From contig NZ_FPCD01000010.1 in assembly GCF_900116865.1 (NCBI RefSeq), positions 62,001 to 126,000 on the forward strand: a DNA stretch of 64,000 nucleotides. The letters run 5' to 3'. The position numbers and the translations under genes were made by a program. The notes under the pieces were generated by a model. It saw only the letters and a program-made list of their open reading frames with translations, was not told the DNA's origin and made no database searches. The stretch comes from Butyrivibrio sp. M55 (lineage in GTDB: Bacteria > Bacillota > Clostridia > Lachnospirales > Lachnospiraceae). Positions within the stretch are counted from its first letter, which is position 1; every line of letters starts with the position of its first letter. Of the stretch, positions 1 through 8,927 are shown piece by piece.

Positions 1-2
1 GG

Positions 3-113
3 CATAAGACCAAGCACATGACATTCAAAATCGGTATTCCAGTTATTATCTTTGTGCAGATTCTTTTTATTGTTCTTTTACGTTTATCTCCATTACATTT
101 TAGTTTTATATGA
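3..113 (+). CDS. possible C-terminal end of a membrane protein, cut by window start
   Basis: An open frame runs from the window edge to a TGA at 111-113 and gives about 36 residues, mostly hydrophobic (IPVIIFVQILFIVLL), like a final membrane segment. It lies 47 bases before the LytTR regulator and could be the tail of a partner membrane protein or sensor, but nothing else supports this. It could also be chance: the region is AT-rich and the frame is short. Confidence 0.2.
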   Translation, partial: HKTKHMTFKIGIPVIIFVQILFIVLLRLSPLHFSFI

Positions 114-160
114 TAATATGGAAAAAATATTTTTTGTAAAAGACGAAAGGTTTTGTAATT

Positions 161-889
161 ATGTATTTTGCAATATGTGATGATAACATCGCTGACAGAA
201 AACAGTCGGAAAGGCTGCTTAAAAGGCAGGCCGAAAGGGTTCTCAAAGAATCCGGCGAACAGGTCTACATAGATTCTTTCGGAAACAAAGAAGCTTTTAT
301 GATCAGACCTCAGATGTATCAAGCTCTTTTCATAGATATGACTTTAGATGAAACCAACGGTTTTGTGATTGCCAAAACGTTACTTGATATCGGCATCACC
401 AAGCCTATTATTTTGTGCTGCTCTTCTATTGATTATCGTAAGCTCGCCCGGGATGAAAATCTCAAAGCAGATAATCTATACTTTCTCGATAAGCCTATCA
501 AAGTTGACGAACTCACAACTCTTGTCGACCGGATTGTAGCCGAAAGAGTTGCACCACCTTCAACACTGGAGCTTCGCTATCACGAGGAAACTATCTACGC
601 ATCAGGCGATGACATCGTATGTGCCAAAAGAAAAGGTGAAAACCTCCTTGTATATCTCGCAGACGGTCGCACTATCACTTTCGTAAGTTCAGTCTTCAAT
701 TTCTACGACCAATGCTCCATATTCCCTCAGATTTGTCCCGTCTCCAACGACGGCATCATAAACATCAACCACGTAAAAAAGAGCTCTCCCCTCCGCATCA
801 CAATGGACAACGGAGTATCTTTTTTCGTCGCCTTCTACTACTCCAAAATAGTCAAGCAGGCCATCGCCGATTCCAAAAAGAACAACTGA
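161..889 (+). CDS. LytTR-family response regulator
   Basis: Two-domain regulator of 242 residues. The N-terminal receiver domain (about 1-125) has the acidic pair D7/D8, the likely phospho-acceptor D59 in LFIDM, a Ser near 88 and the conserved K111 in LDKP. The C-terminal half (about 135-235) has the features of a LytTR DNA-binding domain (a strand reading ENLLVYLADGRTITF, then NHVKK and a closing VSFFVAFYYSKIVK). Such proteins are the DNA-binding partners of HPK10-type sensor kinases that control bacteriocin, virulence or competence genes. No kinase follows it; a partner may lie left of the window. An AAAGG stretch lies upstream of the ATG. Confidence 0.85.
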   Translation: MYFAICDDNIADRKQSERLLKRQAERVLKESGEQVYIDSFGNKEAFMIRPQMYQALFIDMTLDETNGFVIAKTLLDIGITKPIILCCSSIDYRKLARDENLKADNLYFLDKPIKVDELTTLVDRIVAERVAPPSTLELRYHEETIYASGDDIVCAKRKGENLLVYLADGRTITFVSSVFNFYDQCSIFPQICPVSNDGIININHVKKSSPLRITMDNGVSFFVAFYYSKIVKQAIADSKKNN

Positions 890-1000
890 CCGGCCGCAGG
901 GCCTGCATATGCCAAAGTGAGCTTTACTGAGAATTTCATACGTGGTATGATACAGTATGTAGTATCAAAAACTACGTTTATTAACGCTTTTGGAGGATTT

Positions 1001-1837
1001 ATGAGTTATAAAATAGTTGTAGACAGCGGATGTGATCTTCCTGTCGAGTATAGAAAGGACTCTCGTTTTGAGTTCGTTCCTCTCATTATGCAGGTTGATG
1101 ATCACGTGATCGTTGATGATGATACATTTAACCAGAAAGAGTATTTGGAGCTTGTGGCAGCTTCTGAGGATTGTCCTAAGACTGCATGCCCTTCGCCCGA
1201 TCTTTATATGAATGCATACAAAACAGACGCTGATGATGTATATGTTGTAACACTTACATCCAAGCTCAGCGGAAGTTATAACAGTGCTCTTCTTGGAAAG
1301 AACCTGTATCACGAAGAAGTTGGAGAAAAGAATATACATATATTCGATTCAATGTCCGCAAGTTGCGGAGAAGGCAATATCGCTCTTAAAATTATTGAGC
1401 TTGCCGAAGCAGGACTTCCTTTTGACGAAGTCGTAGAAAAAGTTGAAGCATATCGCGATGAGATGCTCACATATTTCGTACTTGATTCACTTGAGACACT
1501 CAGAAAGAACGGCAGACTTACCGGAATGAAGGCTCTTGTAGCTTCAACACTTAATATTAAGCCTGTATGCCACGGTGTTAAGGGTGAAATACTTCAGAAG
1601 AGCCAGGGAATCGGCATGAAAAAAGCTCTTGTCAAAATGACCGAGCTCATCGCAGCCGAGGTAAAGAATCCCGAGACCAAGACTCTTATGATTTCAAACG
1701 TAAACTGCTTTGAAAGAGCAGCTGTTGTTAAGGATATGATTCTTAAAAAAGTACCGTTTAAAGATGCTCATATAGTTGATACGGCAGGACTTTCTTCCAC
1801 ATATGCGGCAGACGGCGGTATAATCGTTACTTGCTGA
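1001..1837 (+). CDS. DegV family fatty-acid-binding protein
   Basis: 278-residue protein beginning MSYKIVVDSGCDLP, the typical DegV N-terminus. It also has the family motifs TACPSPDLY near residue 60, TSKLSGSYNSA near 85 and SLETLRKNGRLTG near 165. DegV/FakB proteins bind a fatty acid and, in the FakAB system, present it to the FakA kinase for incorporation into phospholipid. The start at 1001 is chosen because GGAGG lies seven bases upstream; a longer frame from 917 adds residues not found in the family. A terminator follows at once. Lipid specificity cannot be read from sequence, and no fakA is present here. Confidence 0.9.
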   Translation: MSYKIVVDSGCDLPVEYRKDSRFEFVPLIMQVDDHVIVDDDTFNQKEYLELVAASEDCPKTACPSPDLYMNAYKTDADDVYVVTLTSKLSGSYNSALLGKNLYHEEVGEKNIHIFDSMSASCGEGNIALKIIELAEAGLPFDEVVEKVEAYRDEMLTYFVLDSLETLRKNGRLTGMKALVASTLNIKPVCHGVKGEILQKSQGIGMKKALVKMTELIAAEVKNPETKTLMISNVNCFERAAVVKDMILKKVPFKDAHIVDTAGLSSTYAADGGIIVTC

Positions 1838-1878
1838 TCTCTTTTTTTACAAAACATCAGCATTAAGCCAAAGAATAA

Positions 1879-1917
1879 AAGACCATCGATTCAAACGAAC
1901 CGATGGTCTTATTTTTT
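1879..1917 (+). terminator. rho-independent terminator after degV
   Basis: Perfect 10-bp stem AAGACCATCG / CGATGGTCTT (1879-1888 and 1901-1910) followed by ATTTTTT. It sits between the convergent DegV gene and the LacI regulator and may serve both directions. Confidence 0.85.
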
Positions 1918-1926
1918 CAAATATCA

Positions 1927-2952
1927 TTATGCATTTAAGTCTTTTACACTATCTCCGAGAACCATATGTCCTTCAAGAATCATGACACCCTGTCTGTAAC
2001 GCTCTCCTCCGATCTTACGGATAAGATTGTAGATTGCATTTCTTCCCATTTCGTAAGTATCAACCTCAAATGTTGTGAGCTTGATATCACAAAGTCCGGG
2101 GAAGATGTAGTTGTCATATCCTGCTACGGAAATATCATCCGGAACTTTATATCCCTTTTCATTAAGGCGCTTAATAAGCATACTTGCAGATACGTCGCAA
2201 TTACAGAAGAATGCTGAAGGCATTTCCTCCGGAAGCTTGAAGAATCTGTTATAATCCATCTCACCTGTGCTGAGATCCCTATCGGGAATTACCCAGTCTT
2301 TTCTGACAGGATGACTGTGCTCAAGTAATGACTTAACATAGCCAAGATATCTGTCTGTAATATTTCCCTCTGCCATTATGGTTCCCACAAAAGCGATAGA
2401 TGTGTGTCCCATATCAAAGAGATGATTTGTAAGAAGATATGCACCGTGGAAGCTGTCGGCCACTACAGCGTCCTCATCCCCTGTGTGGTTGCAGAAATCA
2501 AGATATATCATTGGAATGGAAAAGTTCTCTCTGATAGATGTAAGATACTCTCCACTTAATCTTCCGATAACGATGATACCGTCAACCTTCTTGTCCGCAA
2601 TGATACGCGGGAAATTCTTTTTCTTCTCACTCTGCTCAGATACAACCTCGAGCATGGTAAAGCATCCCATCTCCATAGCGATCTGAGAAACTTTCTGGTG
2701 CATCTTTGTATAGTAAGAACTGTATTCAGTCATATTATCTTCAGAAATAAGAAGACCGATAGTATAACTCTTACTAAAGATGTCTACCTTACGAGAAATA
2801 GACGGGATATATCCCATCTCATTTGCAAGAGCATGAATTTTCTCTCTGAGTTCGTCGCTCATGCCCTTCTGTCCTGATAATGCTTTTGATACTGTGACAG
2901 TGCTAACCCCAATTTTTTCAGCAATGTCCTTAAGTCTAACTGTCTTTGCCAT
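1927..2952 (-). CDS. LacI family transcriptional regulator
   Basis: 341-residue LacI/GalR regulator. The N-terminal helix-turn-helix (VRLKDIAEKIGVSTVTVSKA) is followed by a hinge and a periplasmic-binding-protein-like effector domain (from about residue 55, with GLLISEDN, GIIVIGRLSG and DDISVAGYDNY). It should bind an operator and be released or activated by a sugar. The start at 2952 is preferred because an AGAGGG site lies just upstream; an in-frame ATG at 2973 lacks a ribosome binding site. No sugar-utilisation gene is adjacent, so the regulon is unknown. Confidence 0.92.
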   Translation of the reverse strand: MAKTVRLKDIAEKIGVSTVTVSKALSGQKGMSDELREKIHALANEMGYIPSISRKVDIFSKSYTIGLLISEDNMTEYSSYYTKMHQKVSQIAMEMGCFTMLEVVSEQSEKKKNFPRIIADKKVDGIIVIGRLSGEYLTSIRENFSIPMIYLDFCNHTGDEDAVVADSFHGAYLLTNHLFDMGHTSIAFVGTIMAEGNITDRYLGYVKSLLEHSHPVRKDWVIPDRDLSTGEMDYNRFFKLPEEMPSAFFCNCDVSASMLIKRLNEKGYKVPDDISVAGYDNYIFPGLCDIKLTTFEVDTYEMGRNAIYNLIRKIGGERYRQGVMILEGHMVLGDSVKDLNA

Positions 2953-3160
2953 ATTGTCCCTCTTTTTAGACATTTTTTTATAGTATAACGTATATCTTCA
3001 CAAAAATATACAACAAATTTAAATTATCTTAATTAATCTTCATTTAAGTAGTTGCCATGCCCATAAAATCCGCATTATTTAATTCATAAAAAAAATCCAC
3101 ACAAATAGCTATATTTATCATATAATTTTTTCTGTGATGACTTAATATTAAGGAGAAACT

Positions 3161-3661
3161 ATGATAGCTCTCAAGATAAACAATATAAAAATATTCATGG
3201 AAAAGCTCCTCACAACTGAGGTTTTCGACAATTTCGATGTCGAGGAAGTCACGATTGAGACTTTCAATACTTTTTCAATCGACGGACATATAAATAAAGA
3301 ATTTTATGCAGGTGTCCAAGACGAAACGGCTAATAATAACAACCGTTCTTTTTCCCTTTGGTCGGAACTTCGTCCCATCTGCCTGAATCTTATAAAGGGT
3401 AAAAGAACTCCGATCAGCTTTAAATTCATTCTCCATGCGGATAACACCACAAAAGAAACCGTTATAAGCAAATCTGAGAGTGATTTAGACCCCTCTATGC
3501 TAAATCTTGGGATAAACATCAAATTCGCAAATAACGAGCTTATATTGACCACAGGGACCGCATACAGCACATTCACCCTTGATAAGAGCGTAGAAAAAGC
3601 CTGGGACAATTACTTCCCAAGCTTTCTTGAATCATGTGGAATAGATAATCAATTATTATGA
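3161..3661 (+). CDS. DUF5721 family protein
   Basis: 166 residues with no signal peptide or membrane segment. The opening (MIALKINNIKIFMEKLL, then FDNFDVEEVTIETFNTFSID and HINKEFY) matches what I recall of DUF5721, a family of unknown function common in Lachnospiraceae. The rest is mixed alpha/beta with hydrophobic strands (SFKFILHAD, NELILTTGTAYSTFTL). AAGGAG lies seven bases before the ATG. Its 3' end overlaps that of the convergent Hpt gene by six bases. The family name is from memory, and no function can be assigned. Confidence 0.75.
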   Translation: MIALKINNIKIFMEKLLTTEVFDNFDVEEVTIETFNTFSIDGHINKEFYAGVQDETANNNNRSFSLWSELRPICLNLIKGKRTPISFKFILHADNTTKETVISKSESDLDPSMLNLGINIKFANNELILTTGTAYSTFTLDKSVEKAWDNYFPSFLESCGIDNQLL

Positions 3662-4027
3662 TGCGCAGCTGCTTTGGTATTTCCTGAGTATTCCTATCAG
3701 ATCGTCGTATTTAAGCTTTATATGGTCGTAATACGGCTCATATCCTTCCATAGATCCCGCTCTTAGAATCTCCGTAAGATCGTAAACCTGAGAATAAAAA
3801 CCTTTAAGCCCCAGGTTTGCACTTACTCCCTTAAGTGCATGAACCGCCTTAAACGCTTCGGAAACATTCTCCTCTCCCAAATACTTGGAAAGGCTGGCCA
3901 TACTCGGATCGCCAAGAAATCTGATCATAAACTTGGCAATAAGATCCTCGTTGCCCATAAACCGATTGTGGACATCTTCCCAATCAACTCCCCAGCCAAT
4001 CAGTTCTTCTTTAAAAGCAGCATCCAT
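3656..4027 (-). CDS. Hpt domain phosphotransfer protein
   Basis: 123-residue, all-helical protein. It carries the histidine phosphotransfer signature AVHALKGVSANLG, with His63 as the likely phosphorylated residue. Hpt proteins relay phosphoryl groups between hybrid kinases and receiver domains. This one stands alone, with no kinase or receiver beside it; the LytTR regulator 3 kb away is on the other strand. A partner hybrid kinase is expected elsewhere in the genome. Confidence 0.85.
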   Translation of the reverse strand: MDAAFKEELIGWGVDWEDVHNRFMGNEDLIAKFMIRFLGDPSMASLSKYLGEENVSEAFKAVHALKGVSANLGLKGFYSQVYDLTEILRAGSMEGYEPYYDHIKLKYDDLIGILRKYQSSCAS

Positions 4028-4121
4028 TTAAAACACCTCACAAGAATTAACGTTTTACAGTGTAATTTTACACTATATAATTATTAACAGCAAGGTCATC
4101 CATCAGCATCCAGGATTCGCT

Positions 4122-5192
4122 TCAATTCTCCATTGTAGAAAGCTTTTCCGCCTGATCTGCGGCTATAAGAGAATCGATAAGTTCATCGATATCTCCATCC
4201 ATTATCTGATCGATCTTATAAAGAGTTAAATTTATTCTGTGATCTGTCACACGTCCCTGATGGAAATTATAAGTCCTGATCTTCTCAGATCTGTCACCGC
4301 TTCCCACCTGACTTCTTCTAAGTTCTGCGGCATCTTCGTGTTGCTTTGCCTGTTCCATCTCATAGAGCTTTGCTCTAAGAACCTTTAAAGCCTTAGCCTT
4401 GTTCTGCTGCTGGCTCTTTTCATCCTGACACGAAATAACTATGCCCGTAGGGAAATGTGTAAGTCTTACGGCTGAATCCGTAGTATTTACGCACTGTCCG
4501 CCGTTACCCGATGCTCTGAAAACATCGAACTTGCAGTCATTCATATCTATCTCAACTTCAACATCCTCAACTTCAGGCATGATCGCAACGGTAATAGCCG
4601 ATGTATGTATTCTTCCGCCCGACTCTGTAGCAGGAATTCTCTGAACTCTGTGAACGCCGCTCTCGAACTTAAGTCTTGAATAAGCGCCGGCACCCTTGAT
4701 CATAAAGCTTACCGCCTTAATACCGCCTATTCCGATATCTTCAACGCTCATCGTCTCAACTCGCCAGTTCTGTCTCTCGGCATAACGTGTGTACACCCTG
4801 TACATATCTGCCGCAAAAAGTGCCGCCTCGTCGCCTCCCACGCCCGCACGTATCTCTACGATAACATTCTTGTCATCATTAGGATCTTTGGGCAAAAGAA
4901 GTATCTTAAGCTTCTCCTCGTATGAAGGAATCATACTCTTTGCATCTGCAAGCTCTTCCTTAAGCATTTCCTTCATCTCCGGATCGGATTCCTCTTCAAG
5001 AAGAGAAAGGCTCTCCTCTATGGTCTCCTTGCACTTTTTATACTCGCGATAGCACTCAACCAGAGCATCGAGGCTCTTTTGTTCCTTCATAAGCGCCCTG
5101 AACCTGTTCTGATCCGAAATAACATCCGGATTATTAAGTTCCATCGTAATATCTTCGTATCTTCTTAAAATATCTTCCAATCTGTCAAACAT
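4122..5192 (-). CDS. prfA: peptide chain release factor 1
   Basis: 356 residues, the usual RF1 length. It terminates translation at UAA and UAG. The PAT tripeptide (187-189, in RIPATE) is the RF1 form of the stop-codon recognition motif. GGQ at 231-233 (in SGNGGQ) is the catalytic loop that triggers peptidyl-tRNA hydrolysis. It lies just downstream of prmC, whose product methylates the GGQ glutamine, in a conserved rpmE-DUF1385-prmC-prfA order. Confidence 0.97.
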   Translation of the reverse strand: MFDRLEDILRRYEDITMELNNPDVISDQNRFRALMKEQKSLDALVECYREYKKCKETIEESLSLLEEESDPEMKEMLKEELADAKSMIPSYEEKLKILLLPKDPNDDKNVIVEIRAGVGGDEAALFAADMYRVYTRYAERQNWRVETMSVEDIGIGGIKAVSFMIKGAGAYSRLKFESGVHRVQRIPATESGGRIHTSAITVAIMPEVEDVEVEIDMNDCKFDVFRASGNGGQCVNTTDSAVRLTHFPTGIVISCQDEKSQQQNKAKALKVLRAKLYEMEQAKQHEDAAELRRSQVGSGDRSEKIRTYNFHQGRVTDHRINLTLYKIDQIMDGDIDELIDSLIAADQAEKLSTMEN

Positions 5193-5255
5193 AATCTACC
5201 TGCTTTTTCTGTCAATGCTATGTAAAAAACGACAATCCCCGCATCTTCCGGCGAC

Positions 5256-6113
5256 TTAATAGTAACACGCGCGAACTACTCTGTCGTTTCTGCTATAGTC
5301 CTTTATAACCTCAATATCATGATACTTGCCCTGCTTTTCAAGGAGCTCTTTTACCTCATCTCCCTGATCGTATCCTATCTCAAGAAAAACATAGGCTCCC
5401 GAGTACAGATATTCCCCTGCTTCTTCAGCAATTCTCCTGTAAAAGACAAGTCCATCCTCCGAACCGTCAAGAGCAAGCCTTGGCTCATAATCCTTCACTT
5501 CAGGAGCAAGACTTTCTATAACATCAGTCCTTATATAAGGCGGGTTCGAAACCAATATATCAAATTTGCCCACTTCTTTTCCGGGGAAAAGATCTGTCAA
5601 AACAATCTCAGTCCTATCGGAAAGTCCGAGTTTCTCAGCATTTTTCTTTGCTACAGAAATCGCCTTCTCCGAAATATCGGTGCAAAGAGCCTTTGTCTCA
5701 TTTGTATAATTCAAAATGCTAAGAGCTATGCATCCCGATCCCGTGCAAAGATCAAGAACTCTCATCTTGTCCTCGCAAAACCTGAGCGCCTCTTCAACAA
5801 GAATCTCAGTATCCTGCTCAGGTATAAGGACATCCCCAGATACATCAAAAGAAAGCCCCATAAATCCCATACTCCCTAGAATATAGGCAACAGGCTCTCT
5901 CTTTACCCTTCTTGCAATAAACTCATCATAGAGTTTCTCTTCATCATCTGTCACAGCTCTGTCCGGATGTGCAAAAAGAGTGCTGTGATCCGTTTTACAT
6001 ACATATTCTAAAAGGAGCCGGGCATCAAGCTTAGCTTCTGTGATTCCGGCTCTTTCAAGATTCTCTGTTCCTTTTTCCAAACAATCTTTATAATTCATAT
6101 ACTTTTTAATCAT
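5256..6113 (-). CDS. prmC: release factor glutamine methyltransferase PrmC (HemK)
   Basis: 285-residue SAM-dependent methyltransferase that methylates the glutamine of the GGQ loop in release factors. It has the SAM-binding motif LDLCTGSGCIALS (about 120-132) and the catalytic NPPY (190-193) that contacts the substrate glutamine, after an N-terminal helical substrate-binding domain. The ATG at 6113 shares one base with the TGA of the upstream DUF1385 gene, indicating translational coupling. A TTG one codon earlier is possible but less likely. Confidence 0.95.
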   Translation of the reverse strand: MIKKYMNYKDCLEKGTENLERAGITEAKLDARLLLEYVCKTDHSTLFAHPDRAVTDDEEKLYDEFIARRVKREPVAYILGSMGFMGLSFDVSGDVLIPEQDTEILVEEALRFCEDKMRVLDLCTGSGCIALSILNYTNETKALCTDISEKAISVAKKNAEKLGLSDRTEIVLTDLFPGKEVGKFDILVSNPPYIRTDVIESLAPEVKDYEPRLALDGSEDGLVFYRRIAEEAGEYLYSGAYVFLEIGYDQGDEVKELLEKQGKYHDIEVIKDYSRNDRVVRACYY

Positions 6114-7228
6114 CAATCGTCGTATTCGTCGCGTTTTCTTGAGCGCTCACGAACCTTCATCTCTCTGGTAAGTTCTTTGGTCTCTTCTCTCTTACGCTCG
6201 TAAAGCTCTCTTGTAGCTTCTCTCTTACTCTGCTTCTTTGCGGGAGCCTCAACTTCATTGTATTCTCCGCCGTCAACATCGTAACCAAAAGAGTCCATAA
6301 GGAACTGTTTCCAGTCAAATACAGCCTCTACAGACTTAATCGCAACCTCGATCATTGCATCGTTCGGCTCCTTGGTCGTAAGTCTCTGAAGCCAGAATCC
6401 GGGCGCTGAGATTATTCTGATAAGAATAAAGTTACTTCTGCCCGCAAGCCTGATTATCTCATATGAAATACCTGAAATAACAGGAATAAGCAATATTCTG
6501 AGTAAAACCTTAAATATAACGGAATCAACTCTGATAAAGAAAAATACAACAATACTTACAAACATAACAAATAGAATAAAGCTACTTCCGCATCTCTTGT
6601 GAAGTCTTGAACTCTTCTTTACATTCTCGGGAGTGAGGGGCTTACCTTTTTCAATGCAGTTGATGCACTTATGCTCTGCACCGTGATACCTGAAAAGCCG
6701 CTTGATATCCTTCATTCCCGATATTATCAATATATAAATGATAAAGATCAGAATTCTCAAAACACCTTCGATAATGGCTGTAAGAGAAGCATTTCTGATA
6801 TATCTTCCGATAACAAGCTCTGAAAGCGCATAAGGAAGCACCATGAAAAGAGCAATAGCAAGGACAAAAGAAGCCACTGTAGTCAAAATCATAAGCACAC
6901 TGTCTTCATGTCCGCTCGACACCTTGTCAAGCTCCTCGTCAAATTTGGATGGCTTCTGGGGCAATTCCTCATAAAAAGATGATGAATAAGTCAACACCTT
7001 AATGCCCAACATAAGTGAATCTATAAACACAAACACTCCTCTGATAAAAGGAATATTCAGAAGCTTACTACCATAAGCCACTCCGTGAAACTCGTCTATC
7101 TCAACAGCTATATCTCCGTCAGGCTTTCTGACTGCAACGGCGTACATATCCTTATTACGCATCATAACGCCTTCAAGAACCGCCTGTCCGCCTATTCCGG
7201 AATAGTGATCTATCTTGTGTTTCTTCAT
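6113..7228 (-). CDS. DUF1385 family membrane protein
   Basis: 371 residues. The opening motif GIGGQAVLEGVMMR and the central YHGAEHKCINCIEKG are hallmarks of DUF1385 (YqhQ-like) proteins. Several hydrophobic helices follow (about 115-185 and 215-275), then a highly charged Lys/Arg/Glu C-terminal tail from about 330. Biochemical function is not established for the family. It sits between rpmE and prmC, a conserved position in Firmicutes, and overlaps prmC by one base. An AGGTGAAAG site precedes the ATG. Confidence 0.92.
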   Translation of the reverse strand: MKKHKIDHYSGIGGQAVLEGVMMRNKDMYAVAVRKPDGDIAVEIDEFHGVAYGSKLLNIPFIRGVFVFIDSLMLGIKVLTYSSSFYEELPQKPSKFDEELDKVSSGHEDSVLMILTTVASFVLAIALFMVLPYALSELVIGRYIRNASLTAIIEGVLRILIFIIYILIISGMKDIKRLFRYHGAEHKCINCIEKGKPLTPENVKKSSRLHKRCGSSFILFVMFVSIVVFFFIRVDSVIFKVLLRILLIPVISGISYEIIRLAGRSNFILIRIISAPGFWLQRLTTKEPNDAMIEVAIKSVEAVFDWKQFLMDSFGYDVDGGEYNEVEAPAKKQSKREATRELYERKREETKELTREMKVRERSRKRDEYDD

Positions 7229-7243
7229 CTTTCACCTCACTAT

Positions 7244-7272
7244 TTAAAAAAGGTTGAGGCCATAGCCTCAAC
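7244..7272 (-). terminator. terminator after rpmE
   Basis: Stem GGTTGAGGC / GCCTCAACC with a CATA loop (7252-7273), followed on the minus strand by TTTTTT. It separates rpmE from the DUF1385-prmC-prfA genes and may allow high rpmE expression with partial read-through. Confidence 0.8.
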
Positions 7273-7294
7273 CTCTCTTTTTTACTTCTGCAAA

Positions 7295-7501
7295 TTACTT
7301 ATTGTCCATGCCGTATTTCTTATTGAACTTATCAATACGTCCACGAGCAGCTGTAGCCTTCTGCTGGCCTGTGTAGAATGGATGGCACTTTGAGCAGATT
7401 TCAACGTGAATGTCGCTCTTAGTTGATCCAACTGTAAATGTGTTACCGCAGTTGCAAGTAACAGTGGCCTGATGGAATTCTGGCTGAATGTCCTGTCTCA
7501 T
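7295..7501 (-). CDS. rpmE: 50S ribosomal protein L31
   Basis: 68-residue L31. It has the zinc-binding form: two Cys in CNCG near residue 16 and two more in CSKCH near 37 (C+ type), so it is expected to bind Zn(II). The body [17 protein letters not shown] and the basic C-terminus are typical. It has its own terminator and heads the conserved translation block. Confidence 0.96.
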   Translation of the reverse strand: MRQDIQPEFHQATVTCNCGNTFTVGSTKSDIHVEICSKCHPFYTGQQKATAARGRIDKFNKKYGMDNK

Positions 7502-7631
7502 CTCTTTCTCACCTCTCTATATACAAAGAATCTTCTCATATCACAAAATTAATCGCCGTTTACAACAGCTATATAAATATAACATAGACAGTTTTTTTAT
7601 GCAAGCTTTTTTTCTTTAAAAAAATTCACCC

Positions 7632-8549
7632 TTACAAAACCGTGCTATTAGGGATATAGCCCGTTTTCACGTATTCTTTGTACGTTTTATGAAGTTTATT
7701 TGTAGCAATAACCGCATAAACTCCGGCAATAATAAATCCAAAACCTGCCGGAAATCCCATCTCAAAAACACAAATTATCGAATTGACAATTCCGTATCCG
7801 AGAAGAATAAATGCCGCTACCAAACTTCCTTTAAACTGAATAATAAGCGCAAGAATAATAAGAAGGATATAATCCAGGATTCCCCAGTAATTCCCCTGAG
7901 AAATGCTAAACACAGCAGATATAGCGGTCAGTACATATATTGAAATGGCTGAACCGCTGATCTTCTTATATACTCCGGCCAAAGGCGGAAGTTTCATAAA
8001 TTGTGAAGCCTTCATCCTGTTTGAAGGAGCCTTATTTGCTCCAAGCAGCGAATCAAGGTCATCTACGCCATTCTGTGCATAGTAATTCCCCTGAACACCA
8101 TAACCATTCTGCGGATATCCACCATTGTTTGGATACATGTTGTTTTGGGGATATGATCCGTTTTGAGGATATTGGCCATTTTGAGGATATGCACCATTCT
8201 GCGGATACATATTGTTCTGAGGAAATGTAGCATTCTGAGAATACACTCCTCCCTGTCCATTCATTCCGTTCTGCGGATAAACACTGCGCTGTCCATTAAT
8301 TCCATTCTGAGAATACGCATTATTCTGAGGATTTGTTTTCCCCTGACCATCACTGCCGTTCTGCGGATAAGCACTGCTAAGTTCTTCCGTTTTATTACTG
8401 TCAAAGCTTTCCTGCACATAAAAGCTGTTCTGCGTATTATATTTATTTTCTACAGTCGTTCCATACGAATCTGTCTTTAAAGGCGCACCGCAATTTGCAC
8501 AATATAAAGATGCATCTTCATTATTGCACCCGCATGTTCCACATACCAT
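7632..8549 (-). CDS. zinc-ribbon membrane protein with YPQN hexapeptide repeats
   Basis: 305-residue protein in three parts. Residues 1-25 hold a double CxxC zinc ribbon (CGTCGC and CANCGAPL). Residues about 60-155 are a low-complexity Gln/Asn-rich stretch built of hexapeptides of the type YPQNG-x or YPQNN-x. The C-terminal part (about 195-290) has three or four hydrophobic helices ending in a short polar tail. The zinc ribbon-linker-membrane layout is common in Firmicute proteins of unknown role. The repeats are an 18-bp imperfect minisatellite in the DNA, so length may vary between strains. The start follows a GGAGAGAG site. Confidence 0.8.
   Translation of the reverse strand: MVCGTCGCNNEDASLYCANCGAPLKTDSYGTTVENKYNTQNSFYVQESFDSNKTEELSSAYPQNGSDGQGKTNPQNNAYSQNGINGQRSVYPQNGMNGQGGVYSQNATFPQNNMYPQNGAYPQNGQYPQNGSYPQNNMYPNNGGYPQNGYGVQGNYYAQNGVDDLDSLLGANKAPSNRMKASQFMKLPPLAGVYKKISGSAISIYVLTAISAVFSISQGNYWGILDYILLIILALIIQFKGSLVAAFILLGYGIVNSIICVFEMGFPAGFGFIIAGVYAVIATNKLHKTYKEYVKTGYIPNSTVL
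8060..8345 (-). repeat. imperfect 18-bp coding minisatellite (YPQN repeats)
   Basis: Direct repeats inside the zinc-ribbon gene encode successive YPQN(G/N)x hexapeptides; interspersed longer units read like NGINGQ or NGMNGQ. The most regular run is about 8110-8230. Confidence 0.7.
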
Positions 8550-8668
8550 TATTGCTCTCTCCTACTATATTCGTTATTCCTTTGTTGCGTTGATTATAGC
8601 ACAGCGGATGTGAATAAAAAAGTAAATTTCTTTACATAATTAAAACATTTTTATGAATAAGCTGATAA

Positions 8669-8737
8669 AAAAAATCGCGGAATCACAGATAAGCGAAGTC
8701 AATAAACTCTTCTTATCTGTGGTTTTCCGCGATTTTT
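8669..8737. repeat. long hairpin, type 1, copy 1 (probable terminator)
   Basis: Inverted repeat of about 25 bp per arm (left 8669-8693, with ATCGCGGAA then CACAGATAAG; right 8712-8737), flanked by A and T runs so it could terminate in both directions. A near-identical copy is at 11276-11342. Both lie downstream of a member of the six-gene paralogous family. The remaining bases of the 8550-8927 gap hold a smaller hairpin (8760-8794, CAGATAG / CTATCTG) and no gene. Confidence 0.8.
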
Positions 8738-8927
8738 GCCTGATTTCTTATATATTTCCCAGATAGCAAATAGCACTTGCACTATTACTATCTGAGATTC
8801 TGTTTAATCTTTATGAATTATGCTCTTCATTTAGATAGGAATATAATATTCATTTGCATAATGAGGCCCCAGTCTTCATCGCCGTCCAAATTAAATGTCA
8901 GCATATCAAGTGTTACAAAATGATATA

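Noticed and set aside
917..1000. N-terminal extension of the DegV protein from 917
   Set aside because: The extension is not part of the family, and GGAGG is placed for the ATG at 1001.
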